Position numbers and translations under genes: made by a program. The notes beneath the pieces were generated by a model that was not told where the DNA came from, made no database searches, and saw nothing but the letters and a program-made list of their open reading frames with translations. This document shows, in pieces, positions 45,691 through 58,283 of a stretch of 64,000 bases of DNA. The stretch comes from Lunularia cruciata. Taxonomy: Eukaryota > Streptophyta > Marchantiopsida > Lunulariales > Lunulariaceae. Position 1 is the first letter of the stretch. Each line of letters opens with the position of its first letter. Location of the stretch: the NCBI GenBank assembly GCA_948567375.1, contig OX419760.1, forward strand, positions 10,788,001 to 10,852,000. Reading direction: 5' to 3'.

Positions 45691-48600
45691 CAGTAGATAA
45701 GTAAGAAATAGGTTGTCCCCTTGAGGATATAGGTGGGAAATGGCTAGACTTGAAGAGAAGTGTCACTATCTATAGTTCTTTAATATTACATGTTTAACCT
45801 CTTGTGCAAAAACCGCTCCCAAAAGAGTATAATGTCACACTATGGAAAATAGGAGAGAAAAATATCATGTTCAATTTCTTTTTTTTCATTCTAGATTGTT
45901 TAATGTGACAATGTGGCTCAAAGTCCAAGTGAGGAGTGAATAGAGATAGGTGTTGGACTTACATGTGAAACTGGGAAAAATCTAAATCATGCACAAATCT
46001 AAAAACTCCTCTCTCTTTGTTGATGTTCAAAGGTTTGTCTTAATCCAATACTTTCAGATCCTTCCAAATCTTAAGAGAAGTATTAAATTTTTTATCAGCC
46101 AAAGAGAGTATGTGCCTAGGTTTAGGAACCTTGGGGAAGAGTTCTTGTGGTACCAATGGTGAGTAATCTTTGCCTTTACATGAATCCAAGGAAGAAGATT
46201 GTAGTGAAGTATATGTACACTCTTCATCTATACATACTCAAGGGGCTTCCTCCTTAATCAACTTCATGAGATCTGCTTCTTCTAGATAGGATTGTGGAGA
46301 AGTAGTAAAATTGGGTTGAGCTAGAACAACTATCTAATGATGTGACTTAATCCTACCTTGCCTTTTTTTTCAAGGATAGTTGCCAAAGTGCCAATTTGGT
46401 ATCCATGTAATATTTTTCTCTCAAGATTGGCATGTTCTTCTTGAGCTTTTTTCTCTATAGTTGCATGCCACTCAGCACTTGGCACTCCTACTATGAAGAT
46501 TCCTCAACAATCATTCAACAAAGATATGATAACAATACTTAGAATTAAGTAAAGCAACAAAGAGCTTTTTGTCCTTTCACTTTATTTGTCCTCAACTGAT
46601 TGAATGAATATTTACACTTGAAATTTCATCTTAAATAGCAAATCCTATTTGGAGTATAAGAGATCTAATGGTTGAGATAGTGCAAAGATCTTCAAAAATT
46701 GCATTTATACTCATCTCTTCTATACATTTATTATCTCCTTATCTTGTCTTGTCCTATCTTGATTACATATACATTGATATATACAATCCATGTGTCTTGT
46801 GAAGATGTTAGTTTCTTCTCAAGGAAACTTTCTACTTTATCATCTTTGGACTTCTTCCTACTCCAAAGATTATTACCATGAGTAACCTACAACTATAAAG
46901 GACCATTCTAAGAATGGTTCATGTACATAAATACTATTGCAAAAAACTTCCTTTTCCTTTGATTTCTTTAAAGAGAAATTCAATTTCTCCTTGTAATCAA
47001 CTAATCCTAGCACTAAGGCATCACAAAACTTAGTAAATTTCCTATCTATATGCTCAATAAGCTTTAAATTTAAGCAATTCATCCATGGTTCTTCAAATGC
47101 CTTTGCATGAAGTGTTTTGACCTACAACTTCAACTCACTTAACTTGGTCTTTGTCATTTTCTCCTCCATTGCTTCTTTGGCAAAGGACACCAATTGATCT
47201 CAAAGATCTTTGCTTCCTTTGGAGTTTTTTATATGCCTTGTACTTCAACAATGATTTCCTCCATCATCTTGGCTGGATTCCTATGTATTATTTTGTCTCC
47301 TTTGCAAATTGGCTTAGGACTCCAACTTGAGACCATTCTCTTTTTGGTGCTCCTCTATCATGGATTCTAGGGTGGTCTACTTACCTTGCTTTTTTTCCAA
47401 TTCTTGCTTAAGTCAAATGACTTCTTTGTTCCAATCCTACAACTTTTCCTCCAACCACTTTTGTCTTACATTACTTGCTATCCAAAGATCACTTAGTTCT
47501 TCTCTCAATCTTTGGACTTCATCTTCTTAGACTTTCTTCACACCCTCCAACATAGACTTCTCTCTCTTTAGTTCTTCCACCCTCTACAATAAGGTATCTC
47601 CTTTCCTAAACTCCTTATATAGGATTATGTGCTTCTCTATCTCCTCCTTAAGTGATCAATTTTTGCTTTCAGTGCATACTCAATCATATGTTTCTCTCTT
47701 TACTAAGGAGGTATAATCTGCAATTTGTGGCTAGTCCTTCCTATACTATGGAACAATCCATTTCGATTATTTCAACAAGGGACTAAAGGAGTTAACGACA
47801 TAATCTACTCCATCAAATACATAGATTGTCTCTTCTTAGGTTACCATATCTTTGTCTTAGTAGTGAACTCCTCTAGTCCCTTCTTCTCCTTGGATATCTA
47901 ATACCTTGTCCTTGGTCCCTCCTCTTGGTATATCTTGCACTCTAAACTCTGAGGGAAAAGTTGGGTGGACTAGAGTCATAGGTTCTTTGCTCCAAAAATC
48001 TTCTTGATCTTTGGTTAGGTAAATTCTTCCAAATTGCTTCTCTCCTTGGGCACAAATTCTGCATTTGCATATTTGTCCTTCCATCCAACTTGGTCTTAAT
48101 ATCATGTAGAGTCATTTTTGCTTCCTTGTCTTCTTCTCCTACTTTGGCTTCATCTTTGTTTAAAGAAATATCTACTACTTGTGGATTCTTCCACATGTTC
48201 TTTGCAAGGCATTCTGAACTTGTTGGTATGGATCTCTCCTTGTCAATGATGATTTCAATCATCTTTAACTCCACATACTTACCAATGCTAGCAAAATCCT
48301 TGTCTGCTACCCAAATTGCTTAACTACTCTTCTTCTCTTTGGTTGGGATGCAAAGTATTTTTCTAGGTAGAAGTGGTTGGGAAATTTCTTATGCTCCTCC
48401 TTGCTTAGTAAATTGAGTCCCACAAAGAATTTTATGGCAAAAAAATATATATAAGTGGCACCTTTGTCTTCTTCTAACTCTTGAATCATGGACAAGGTAT
48501 GCTAGTAAAATATGTTTGCCCAATTCAAGCTTGGCCTTGATACATCTGCTCAAAGAAAATTGCCTGATTTATTATTAAGTATGTAGTCCTCTTTAGATGG

Positions 48601-49500
48601 ACAATTTCATTAGCAAAGACACAAATACTCTTTGGGTTGGTTCCTTGTAATCGGCAACCTTCCAACCGTTACTCATAGAATGCTTTTTGTTGAATAACTT
48701 GATAATCTATGTGTTCATCTTCTTCCCCATATTACCAAACTTGGTATCAAAGATGATGTCCCAAGAAAAATTTTATCCAATCTGAGGACCATCTTCCAAT
48801 GTTTCTCACCCCATCGCTTCAGGTTACCCCAAAAATTGCCAATTTCTTTATTCTTACTTCTCGTCTCCTACACTATGGATAGTGAGCTAAGTTCAAAATT
48901 CCAAATCAAGAAATCAAAGTGCTTCATTTGGAGAAGGTCACTCCTTACATGCTTTCCCCAATTATCCATCATTGGAGTGCAGAGGATTACTGATGGAACC
49001 TTCCTCATTGCTTGTGCTCTCACCATTTTGCTATCATTGGATTAATAACCCAAAGAAATATCTATTGCCAAAAAATCTAAATTTATTTCCTGCTCATTGG
49101 ATTGCTCTCAATAAATTTCTCACATGGATGAAATTACTAAACCCACAATTAATTTTATAATCAAAGTTCTTTGGCCAATGGTCTTCAATGAGTGAGCCCT
49201 CACTATCCTCATGTGAGAAATCTTTGGCATGTGGTAATGATCCTTGGTAGCAATTCTTTGCTTAGGTGGTGCTGCCATTCAAACTGTGGTATGGTGTTTG
49301 GTTTTAAAATTTTTGGGCAAAGAAATTTTGTATACTTCTCTTCATGTTGGGCTGTTCTTTGTGCTTAACTTCTTTGCATTGTGCAAATATTCTTAGCTTA
49401 CTTCTTCATATCTTGACATGTACAAAGATGGGTCCAAATAATGCATAAATAAAGAGGTTTCTTCTTCAAACAAGAAAATCACCCATCTATGGAAAAAAAG
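45691..49500 (-). mobile_element. Relative of the 8481-12271 coiled-coil element, decayed fossil
   Basis: Minus-strand fragments follow the same order as in 8481-12271: a globular piece (48495-48307, with FFVGLNLLSKEEHKKFPNHF, comparable to FYLGLNLLNSAECNRMVSHF), then charged stretches (48274-47857), then lysine/glutamate-rich pieces (47082-46873). The left start (GTATTGTCACC...GTAAGAAATAGG) loosely resembles the 8475 start (TTGTGACAACTCGG...GTAAGTAAAG). Borders are uncertain and it is heavily broken. Confidence 0.45.
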
Positions 49501-49559
49501 AAAAAAAACTAAATTGAATTTCTTTTCCAAAAATAAGCACCACAATTACTCTAACAAGG

Positions 49560-50067
49560 GAAACGTACCAAAATACCCCTCTATGGTGTGGATATTACAA
49601 AAATATCACTATAAGTTCAGAGATTATACAAATACCCCTACAGCATACCCACTTGGTACATACACATACCATCAACACTTCCAGATACAAATATGGATGA
49701 GAACTATAGTGTTATCTAAATAACATTTGAGTTTGCTTGACTTAGAACTTGCAATTGCAGCGTTGTAGTATGACCATGTTGTATATTTGATGCTTGTAAA
49801 TGCTCCTTACTGTTGTCTTTGTATGTCACTCCTTTCCACACCATCCGAATTTTACCCCAAAAAAATTGTCCCATATCTCCGTTGTTCATTCCATTGTTCT
49901 TTCTCGGGTGTCCAAGTGGTTGGTGTGTCATCGGTTCATGAGTTGAAGCGCCAATAGTGCATGTCTATACCAAGTGGGTATGCTATAGGGATATTTGTGT
50001 AATTTCTGAGCTTATAGGGGTATTTTTTGTAATATCCGCAACTTAGAGGGGTATTTTGGTAAGTTTC
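49560..50067. mobile_element. MITE-like element with about 108-bp terminal inverted repeats
   Basis: The left end (GAAACGTACCAAAATACCCC, from 49560) and the reverse complement of the right end (GAAACTTACCAAAATACCCC, from 50067) stay alike for about 108 bases, through CATACCCACTTGGTA. The interior is about 290 bp with no coding sequence. Long inverted repeats without a transposase fit a non-autonomous DNA transposon or foldback element. No clean target duplication is visible, so the superfamily is open. Confidence 0.75.
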
Positions 50068-52195
50068 TATTCTAATAATATTCAAGCTTTAGAAATTTAT
50101 GTCAAACATATGGTGTTCTTCGATGTACAAGAGTATTTGGTTAATGAATAAACTCTAAAGAAAATATGCAAAAAGGGTTTCAGCAAAAAATATTTTTTAA
50201 ATGATTGGTTAATTTCTTTGGCATATGTACAATCTCAAAATGATTAACTTTACACTTATTACTGAATACATGAACTTTGTTTCTCTGACATTTCCACATG
50301 TAGATATCTACTATAGAAAAATCATCTAGTTTCTATGTTTCTTAGTATTAAAATAACATTATTTATAAAATATATTCAAAAAATCATATTGTAAATTAAT
50401 ATTCTGTTATTTAAAAATAATCTCTATCATAAGAATATTGACATAAAGAGGAAACTAGTGATCAAATTATAACTAGCCACACATTTTGTTTTGATTTCTG
50501 TTTAATTCACCATAAGTAAAAATTTATATATAAGTCAAAATTTATGGGATATTTATTTCTCAAATTTCACTCATAAGTTCATGTGATCGTACGTATTTCA
50601 AGTCTTCGATGATACACAAAACATTCAAATAAAGTTCGTTAATGTCAATTTGTTTATGGGGTGGAGAATGGTTAAGAAGTCAAACTAATAGCAAGTTTTC
50701 AATCATGACTGAATTGATAAATTTCCCTAAACTGACTTTGATATCTTGTGCAGTTGATGGTCTTTAAAAAAATAATTTCATTCAATTTTCATTTAATTTT
50801 TGGTAGAAAACTACATTTCAGAATTATGAAAATAATTAAAATAAATTTTTATTAAAAAATACAACGATTTCCATGTACGTCTTTTTTGAAAGTAATTGGA
50901 GCAAAAAATTCTCTTTAATCCTATAGGCAAAGTGTGGGAGTAATATGCAGAATTAGAGTAGGTATCTATAAATGACAAAAAATATTGTCGTAATTATAAT
51001 CCCAGTTGCTGTTAAATCTAGAAGCACTAGTTCTAAAGTGAAAAAAATAAAAATAAAATAAAATTCACGCACATATTAAAAGGGCTAGTTTGTTTTTGAC
51101 TGGACATTTACCCCCCAACAAGGTAGCTTAAGTTTTCGAGTTTGGATCTTACAATATTATTTAGTTTTCAAACTATCCCCCATTAAAAGAAATATGCTGA
51201 TCTGGGTTGTACACAAAAGAACTCAATATTGATAAAAGCTACTGTAAAAAGAAGACATTCTACATAATATTAAAAATATGCTGGATATAAAAGTCATTTG
51301 AGAGTCCAAATCCTTGACTAGAACCTTGATTGTCGCTAGAGTTTTACACTGAACATCGAGTAAAAGTTATCACTATAGGTAGTCCAAACAAGCACGCTTA
51401 ACTCTTCATATTTCCATCCACTGATCTTTGCTCTCTCAACTCATAGAAACATGCATATAGAATTTCTCTTTCTGTCCCTGGGTTCGATTGATTCACTCGT
51501 TTTGAGAATCAAGTCAATCCCATATGATGGCTCGAATAATGATCATCTAACTTTTCCCCCACGAGATGAGGAGGGGAGTACGGTACATTTCGAAAGTCGT
51601 TGTTTGATCCTCGTAGCATGGAAGGCTTTCAATCGGAGAAACATGATTTGGTGGGCCACGCACTCTAGACATCGAAAGATGTGAAAAGTGTTCAGGATTT
51701 GCCTAATTGAACCACTTTCAAAGGATATGATAGTTGAGAGGCCGAGGTATTGTGATCTGCCCTTGTCTGTGTCATGTTCCGAGCTCGGCGAATTGAGCAT
51801 GATAACATTTTGTACGCTTACATCATGTGAGGAGCATTCTCCTACCATATCTGATGGATAATTGGAGCCACACATCAGCTTATCAGGAGAGAATCGAGAT
51901 TGTTTTGTGCACATATATTCTTCTTTACGGACCCCTATGAGTTCCAATTGTCGGAACATGATGGTTGAATCATTCAGTGTTGTGGAGATTCTTCCTATTC
52001 ATTTTGGTAAATTAGGCTTGGGGCAACTTTGGCAAGTGGATGATGAATGGTGCTTTGATTCTGGCTATACCTCCCGTTTTGCATATTAAAAATTTAAGTT
52101 ACTCTGGAGATGTATGATCACTCTACCAATTTTTGGTTCATTGGAAAGCTCTTCTAGTAGCATCGGTGCCAAATAGTTATCTAGTGATTTTTATA
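50068..52195. other. AT-rich stretch without a supported gene
   Basis: From 50068 to about 51400 the sequence is very AT-rich with short A/T runs and no long frame. From about 51440 to 52150 it becomes more balanced but the frames (for example 51451-51684 and 51543-51959 in opposite directions) show no domain or codon pattern I recognise. Nothing else seen. Confidence 0.6.
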
Positions 52196-52337
52196 TAGTT
52201 TTAGTTAATTTCTAATTTAGTGAATTTTTTAGTTTTTTTGGTTTTTGTTAGATTCCTCTAGAGCTCTACCATCAGTTTAGAGTAAAGTGGGGTGCAACCA
52301 CAATTAGGGTTGTGCAAAGCAATTTCCTAGGGTTTGT

Positions 52338-52436
<99 letters not shown>

Positions 52437-52560
52437 TGTTTTCTAAATTTGTTTGAGTTAGTTCTCCTACAAGGGTGATTCCCAACACCCACACTTCGCA
52501 TTTCGTGAAATTTTGAATTGCTTAACATCATCCTAGGTGTGCTACTTCAGTGTTGGGTGT
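52196..52560 (+). repeat. Ty1/copia 5' LTR containing a TA microsatellite (borders approximate)
   Basis: From about 52196 (AGTTTTAGTTAATTTCTA) it aligns with the 3' LTR at 57842 onward: the GTTAGATTCCTCT, AGAGCTCTACCATC, GTGGGGTGCAACCACAATTAG and CAAGGGTGATTC blocks occur in both. The pair is noticeably diverged, so the insertion is old. Confidence 0.7.
52341..52432. repeat. (TA)46 microsatellite
   Basis: 92 bases of uninterrupted TA. The matching place in the 3' LTR (about 57970-57980) has only TATATACATAT, so the run expanded after the element inserted. Confidence 0.98.
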
Positions 52561-53380
52561 TATTAATGCTACATGAGTGAAACTTTGTGTGTTGTCTTTG
52601 AGCCTTGATAACAGAGAGAGGTCTAATATTGCTATGTGTTAGTGAAGTTTGATATCATAGGTTAGAATGATTGACAAACCTTCTACTTCAAAGAGCAGAA
52701 ACAATAATTCTCATCAAGTTATGGCCCCATAGTCATCATTGGGGTTGATAGAACTTAGAGAGATAGAGAAACAAGGAAACACTAATTACAAATCTTGGGC
52801 TTTGGATGTGAAGTCTATCTTAGACAGTTATGACTGTTTAGACTTGGCATAAGAGGCTCATGATATAGATGAGCTTGAGTCCAACAAGGAGGAGAGAGTC
52901 AAGCACTCTACTACTTGGAGGTTTCTGCTAAGGGCTATGCAAGAGCAAATCAAAGACCTAGCCAACACCTATGCTTGGAGTTGGGAGATTTGGCATAAAC
53001 TCAAAAGTTATTACTCTATTGAGAAATTGGAGAGTCCCAAACAAATCTCGGATGGAATATGTACCTTGAAATTGCAAGATGGTGATGATTTCACCATACA
53101 TTTGTCAAAACAACACAAGTTCTTCAAGAGAGTTAAGGAGGATTGGGTTGTACTTATTGAAAAATATGTGATCATTCATCTCTTAAGGACTCTCTCTTCA
53201 AGCTATCACTCTGTCCTAGTAGCTCAAGTATTTACCTGTTGAGGTTATCACATGGGATTATGTGATAAAAACTTTTTAGTGTTTAGTAGGAGAGAGAGAG
53301 GACAAAGAGATGAAGTTAAATGAGCTAGGAGATGCAGCCATGTTCAGTGCTTCTTCCTAGCCAAGAAGAGTACCAGATAG

Positions 53381-53735
53381 AAGAGTGAGTAAATCTGGGA
53401 AAGGAGTTAGTATTTTTGATGATAGGACCTATTATTTCTATCATGAGAAAGGTCATATTGCACCTATATATCCCAAGAAAGGAGAAAGGAGAGAACATAA
53501 GAGTGAACAAATCTTGGAAATGAGTTAGTATTGTTGATGATAGGACCTACTATTTCTATCATGAGAAAGGTCATATTGCACCTACATATCCCAAGAAAGG
53601 AGAAAGGAGAGAACAGAAGAGTGAATAAATTTGGGAAAGGAGTTAGTATTGTTGATGATAGGACCTAATATTTCTATCATGAGAAAGGTCATATTGCACC
53701 TATATATCCCAAGAAAGGAGAAAGGAGAGACGAGA
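53381..53735 (+). repeat. Three tandem copies of a 118-bp unit in copia gag
   Basis: Units start at 53381, 53499 and 53617. Each contains GAAAGGTCATATTGCACCTA and CCCAAGAAAGGAGAAAGGAGAGA. The unit covers the segment of gag that aligns with the zinc-knuckle region (HEKGHIAP). Copies are over 90 percent alike by eye, so the triplication is younger than the element. Confidence 0.9.
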
Positions 53736-56214
53736 GCTGAAGAAGGCAGGCAAGAGACCTCAACCAATGAAATGTCAAAAATTTGGGAGTTGAGGTTACA
53801 ACATAGAGGAGTGCCATGAGATTGAAAGCAATGAGCAGGGGGTACTCAATAGAATAGTTGGATTGTGGAATGTTGGAAAAACTGCAGTTATCCTTAATAG
53901 TTTTGGATAGTTCTTGGATTCTAGATCCACCTCTCATATCTATTACCAGAAGGAGTTGTTCCCAACTCTTTAACCTCTAAAGATTCCCAAGAGTGTTTGT
54001 TGTGGACCTAGGATTCTAAATCCAATGTTAAGAATTGGTAAAGTTCCTATTTCCATCATGGCAAGATCTAACACAAGTTCTTGTAAGAGCTATTTGGGAA
54101 ATGTGCTCTATATTCTTGATTACACCAAGAACTTGATATTAGTACATTGCCTCATGGAGCATGGAGGGGATGTTATGTTTGAGAGCAACAAAAATCAATG
54201 AACTTTGAAGAAAGGAGAGCTTATCCTTGGATATGGTACTGCCAAAGGGAAGCTATTCAAGTTGATGGAAGCTGATTGTTCTGATTTTGCATTGGTAGTA
54301 GAAAACAAAAATGATATCCATCTCTAGCATTTGAGGTTAGAGCACTTTTCAAAGCAAAAACCACATGCACATGCAAGGTAGTGGAGGAGTTGAAACTAGA
54401 TCCCAAAGGAAAACTCAAATTTTGCATTGGGTGTGTAGAAGGTAAGGCACACAAAGCTTCTATCCCCAAGAAATCTTCATCTAGAGCTTTTGGTCATCTA
54501 GATGTCATACATTTTGATGTATGTGGATACATGATTGAGAAGTCATTGAGTAGTCATTGAGTGGAGTAGCCTAATATATTTCCTTTGTGGATGATTAGAA
54601 TAGAAAGAGCTTTATCTATCTCATGAAAAACAAGGATGAAGTGCTGCAAAAATTCCAAAATTTGTAGCCATGGCTGAGTTGCAAATTGGAGGAAACTCAG
54701 TCAATTGAGAACAGATGGATGCAAAGAGTACAAGAATGAGGAATTCCTCTCTTTTTGGTCTGAGAAAGGAATGTAATTTCTCCTAATTTCTCCTTGACTA
54801 TATTGCTAGAGATAGTCTTGTACAAAATTGAGTCGCCAAAAAGTTGAATAAGACATTGATGAACAAAGCATTGGCAATGCTCTAACATGCCAAGTTGGAG
54901 AGAAATTTTTGAGGTGCTACTATTAACACTACAAATCTTCTTAGAAATATCAATGGTACCATAACATTGCAAGGAAGAACTCTTGAAGAATGTTGGAATG
55001 GTAAGACACCTAATATTTCAGCTTTGAAAGTTTTTGGATGCCCTGCCTATGTTCATATTCCCAAGGAGCAAAGGAGGAGTTCACAACAAAGGCAAAGAAA
55101 ATGCTTTTTGTAGGATATGAAGAGGGACTGAAAGGATATCTTCTATACAATCCTAAGTCTGGATAGATCATCAAAAGTAAAGATATACTCTTTGATGAAT
55201 TGAGGACTTGGAGTGAGAATAGAAATGAGTTGTAGAAGCAAGCTAATCAATTTGATAAGCCTGATCAATCTATCTTTCCAAGCTGCAGAGTCAGTTCTTC
55301 AGATCAATCATCAGAAGAGCAATCTCTCCCTAAAGCTGATTGTTCACCAAAGGAGAGTTTGAAGGTGTACAAAAGAAGGCTTAAACAGACAATGGTTTCT
55401 GATTTTGATACTACAAAAGAAGACTCTTAGAAGAATGCTGCAGATGCAGAATCTCTGAGTGAGATTCGAGAGATGTCAAGCGATGACATGAAACTGCTCG
55501 GCATAGAGCCAAGAAGATCACACAGGGATAAAAAACCTATTGACAGACTTGGCTTTCTATCAAAAGAGATTTTAGATGAATCTTACATATGTCATGAAGA
55601 TTGTGATCCAGACACTTTAAAACAAGCTATGCTCAGACCAGATTCAAGCCAGTGGGAGTTGGCTGTAGCAAAAGAGAAGAAGTCTCTTTAGACTAATGGT
55701 ACATGGGTACTAGCTGATTTACCACCAGTCAAGAAAGCAATTGGCTGTAAATAGGTTTTCAAGGTCAAACATGGAGCTAAGAATGAGATCATGAAGTGCA
55801 AGGCAAGACTTGTTGCAAAGGGCTTCAATCAAAACTCATCAATAGATTATTGAGAAACTTTTGCACTTGTTGCCAGATACGGATCTATTCACATGCTTCT
55901 AGCTCTTGTAGTAGAGAGAGATTGGGAAGTGGAGTAGTTATAGGTGAAAACAACCTTTCTCAATGGAGATTTGAGAGAGTCTATCTACATGGATGTTCCA
56001 GATGGATATATTGAAGGTAGAGGACAAGTATCGTTGCTTAAGAAGGCTTTATATGGTCTTAAGCAAGCTCCTAGAGCCTAGTATGAAAAACTAGACTTGT
56101 AATTGAGAGAGCATGATTTCAAATGAGCAAATTCTGATATGAGTGTGTATATTAGAGATGATGTATAGATAGCTATATATGTAGATGATCTATTATCGTT
56201 GGGTAATAGTGTAT

Positions 56215-56370
56215 CTATCAATGGAGTGATAGAATTTTTGGTGTTGTGTTTTTGAGATGACTATCCTTGGTTTTGTAAAGCTTGTTTTGGTGATCTATCA
56301 ATAGAGTGATAGACTTTTTGTGCTCTTTTTTTGAGATGACTATCCTTGGCCTTGTAAAACTCATTTTGGG
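56215..56370 (+). repeat. Tandem duplication of about 80 bp in copia RT region
   Basis: TGAGATGACTATCCTTGG and the preceding GTGATAGA.TTTTT segment occur at about 56215-56290 and again at 56296-56370, as direct neighbours. Confidence 0.75.
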
Positions 56371-56439
56371 AATCAAAGTGAGCAAAGATAGAGAAGCATG
56401 ATGGATCCGGATCAGTTAACCACAATATGTGAGATCTTG

Positions 56440-57030
56440 TAATGTTCCAAGGACAAGAGAACCCCCAAGAGAAGAAACACAAGGTTTCAGCCCTCAATAC
56501 TCAGATGCTCCAAAGAAGCACCTTGTCATTATTATATAGCGCAAAGGATCCTCTCAAAGGGAGCTCCACCTTTGGATTAGATACATGGATTGGTGAGATG
56601 TCAGTGAGATCCACCCTTGGATTAGTTACATGGATGGATGACATGTCAATCCTTGTCCTATCTAGTTGGTCAAATAAGTTTGACCAAAGGGAATCTTCTT
56701 ATAGGAAGCTCAGAACAACTCAGGTGAGGTACCATTGGAAATCTCTAGATGAGATAAACATGGGTGGAAAAGGCAACACCTTGTCCCTTGGAGGGAGGGT
56801 AATATTTCAATTTTCAAGGCCTAAGTCATTTATTTAGGCTTTCAAAATTGGCTCTAAAGTTTTCAAGGTGCTTTTGGCCTCCACTCTATTAGTGAAAGTA
56901 CTCTTTTGGTGACATCTCTATCTGATCTACTTAGACCATCATATATAACATCCTTCCAAATATTACCAAGCCAGTTTCCACCTCTAGATAATATGTCTAT
57001 CTAATGGTATAAAAGATCCATACTAGTTAA
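56440..57030. mobile_element. Unclassified insertion within the copia element
   Basis: The copia coding sequence before about 56440 and after about 57040 belongs together by order, while the block between matches no copia domain. It contains two near-repeats (TTGGATTAGATACATGGAT / TTGGATTAGTTACATGGAT) and a TTATATAG box, so it could be a solo LTR or small non-autonomous element. No clean target duplication found. Confidence 0.4.
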
Positions 57031-57841
57031 GTATTAGATTACAGAGGCAAATCCTGTCTCTACACCTCTTGATCTAGGGTGGAAGCACAGCAGAAATATA
57101 GATGGGGAGGTGAATCACTGTGACAAAATATTGTATCGGAGTGCTCTTGGTTCTCTAATGTTTATCATGGTCTGTACAAGACAAGATATATGCTACGCAA
57201 TGGGAGCACTAGCTAGATATACTAGCAACCCTGCACAAGCACATTAGAAAGGTATAAAGAGGGTATTCAGGTACTTAAAGAGTACTCAGGTACTTTAAGG
57301 GTACTCAAGATGCATTCTTGGAGTACAAAAAGCAAGGGAACAAACTTGCTCCTGCTCTTGAAGCATATATATATATATATACTAGTTAAGGAGATGACAC
57401 AAATAACAACATATCAACTAGTGGATATGTAATCATGCTCAGTGGTGGAGCAATCAGCTAGCATAGTAAACATCAAACATCTGTTGCACTGTCTTCTATT
57501 GAGGCAGAATTTATGGCTGCCTCAAAAGCTAGTCAAGAAGTCATCTAGAACAAGAGACTTTTTAAGGAGCTGGGTTTTGAGCAGGAAAGTCCTACTACAC
57601 TGTACTGTGACAATACATGAAGTATAGCACTGAGCAAAAATCTTGTACATCACCCCCAAGGACTAAGCACATTAAGATTAGAAGAAGATTTGTAGAGGAG
57701 AAAGAAAAGGAGTTGTGAAGTTAGTTTACTGTCCTACACATGAGATGAAAATAAATGTGTTTACAAAAGCACAACCTAAAAATAAACACATAAAAGTTGT
57801 AGTAGCAATGGGAACCGTCCTAAACTCTCATTAATTGGGAG

Positions 57842-58283
57842 TGTTAGTTTTAGTTAATCTCTAGTTTTTATGGTTTGTTAGATTCCTCTTGAGCTCTACC
57901 ATCTGCTTAGGGTAAAGTGGGGTGCAACCACAATTAGGCTTGTGCAAAGCAGCCTCCTTGGGTTACTTCTATATACATATGGGTGTTCTTTTGAATTTAT
58001 TTTAGTTAGTTCTTCTACAAGGGTGATTCTCAACACCAACACCTTGCATTTAGTAAAGTCCTGAGCTGCTTAACATCATCTCAAAGTGTGTTCTATGCTA
58101 TTTCAGTGTTGGGTGTTATTAATGTTCCGTATGTGAACTTCTATGTGTTGTCTTTGAGCTCTGATACCAAAGAGAGGTCAAGTATTCCTGTGTTAGTGAT
58201 GTTTGATACATCAGAGGTTAGAATGACTGATAGACCTTCTACTTCAAGGAGCAGAAACAGTAGTTCTCATCATAATTTAGTGG
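57842..58283 (+). repeat. Ty1/copia 3' LTR followed by the start of another gag
   Basis: The LTR starts TGTTAGTTTTAG after a GGGAG purine tract. The similarity to the 5' end does not stop at the LTR border. It goes on through the untranslated leader and the first gag codons (58222-58280, related to 52671-52735). So part of a second, tandem copia copy follows, a sign of LTR recombination. Confidence 0.7.

Larger units (their letters stand above)
52561..57841 (+). mobile_element. Ty1/copia internal region, broken fossil
   Basis: Plus-strand order: gag from about 52671 (INYKSWALDVKSIL-type start, then 52937-53242 with WHKLKSYYSIEK), a knuckle region with tandem repeats (53381-53735), integrase (about 54330-55200, including HLRLEH-type and WNGKTP-type segments), RT (about 55670-56230, with DVPDGYIEG and YVDDL near 56180), and RNase H (57080-57700, with SSIEAEFMAASKASQE and LYCDN). 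This gag-integrase-RT-RNase H order defines Ty1/copia. It is broken in many places, with an unrelated block at about 56440-57030. Confidence 0.82.

Noticed and set aside
51451-51959. Overlapping frames on both strands in the AT-rich gap
   Set aside because: They oppose each other, lack motifs, and neither has splice or promoter context.
53381-53735. Regular repeats that could suggest a CRISPR-like array
   Set aside because: Units are directly adjacent 118-bp tandem copies within a copia gag, with no distinct spacers, in a plant genome.
58150-58175. CTCTGATACCA next to the copia 3' LTR, resembling an initiator-Met primer site on the minus strand
   Set aside because: The copia element is on the plus strand and no LTR end abuts the motif in the needed orientation. 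Taken as chance or as a remnant.
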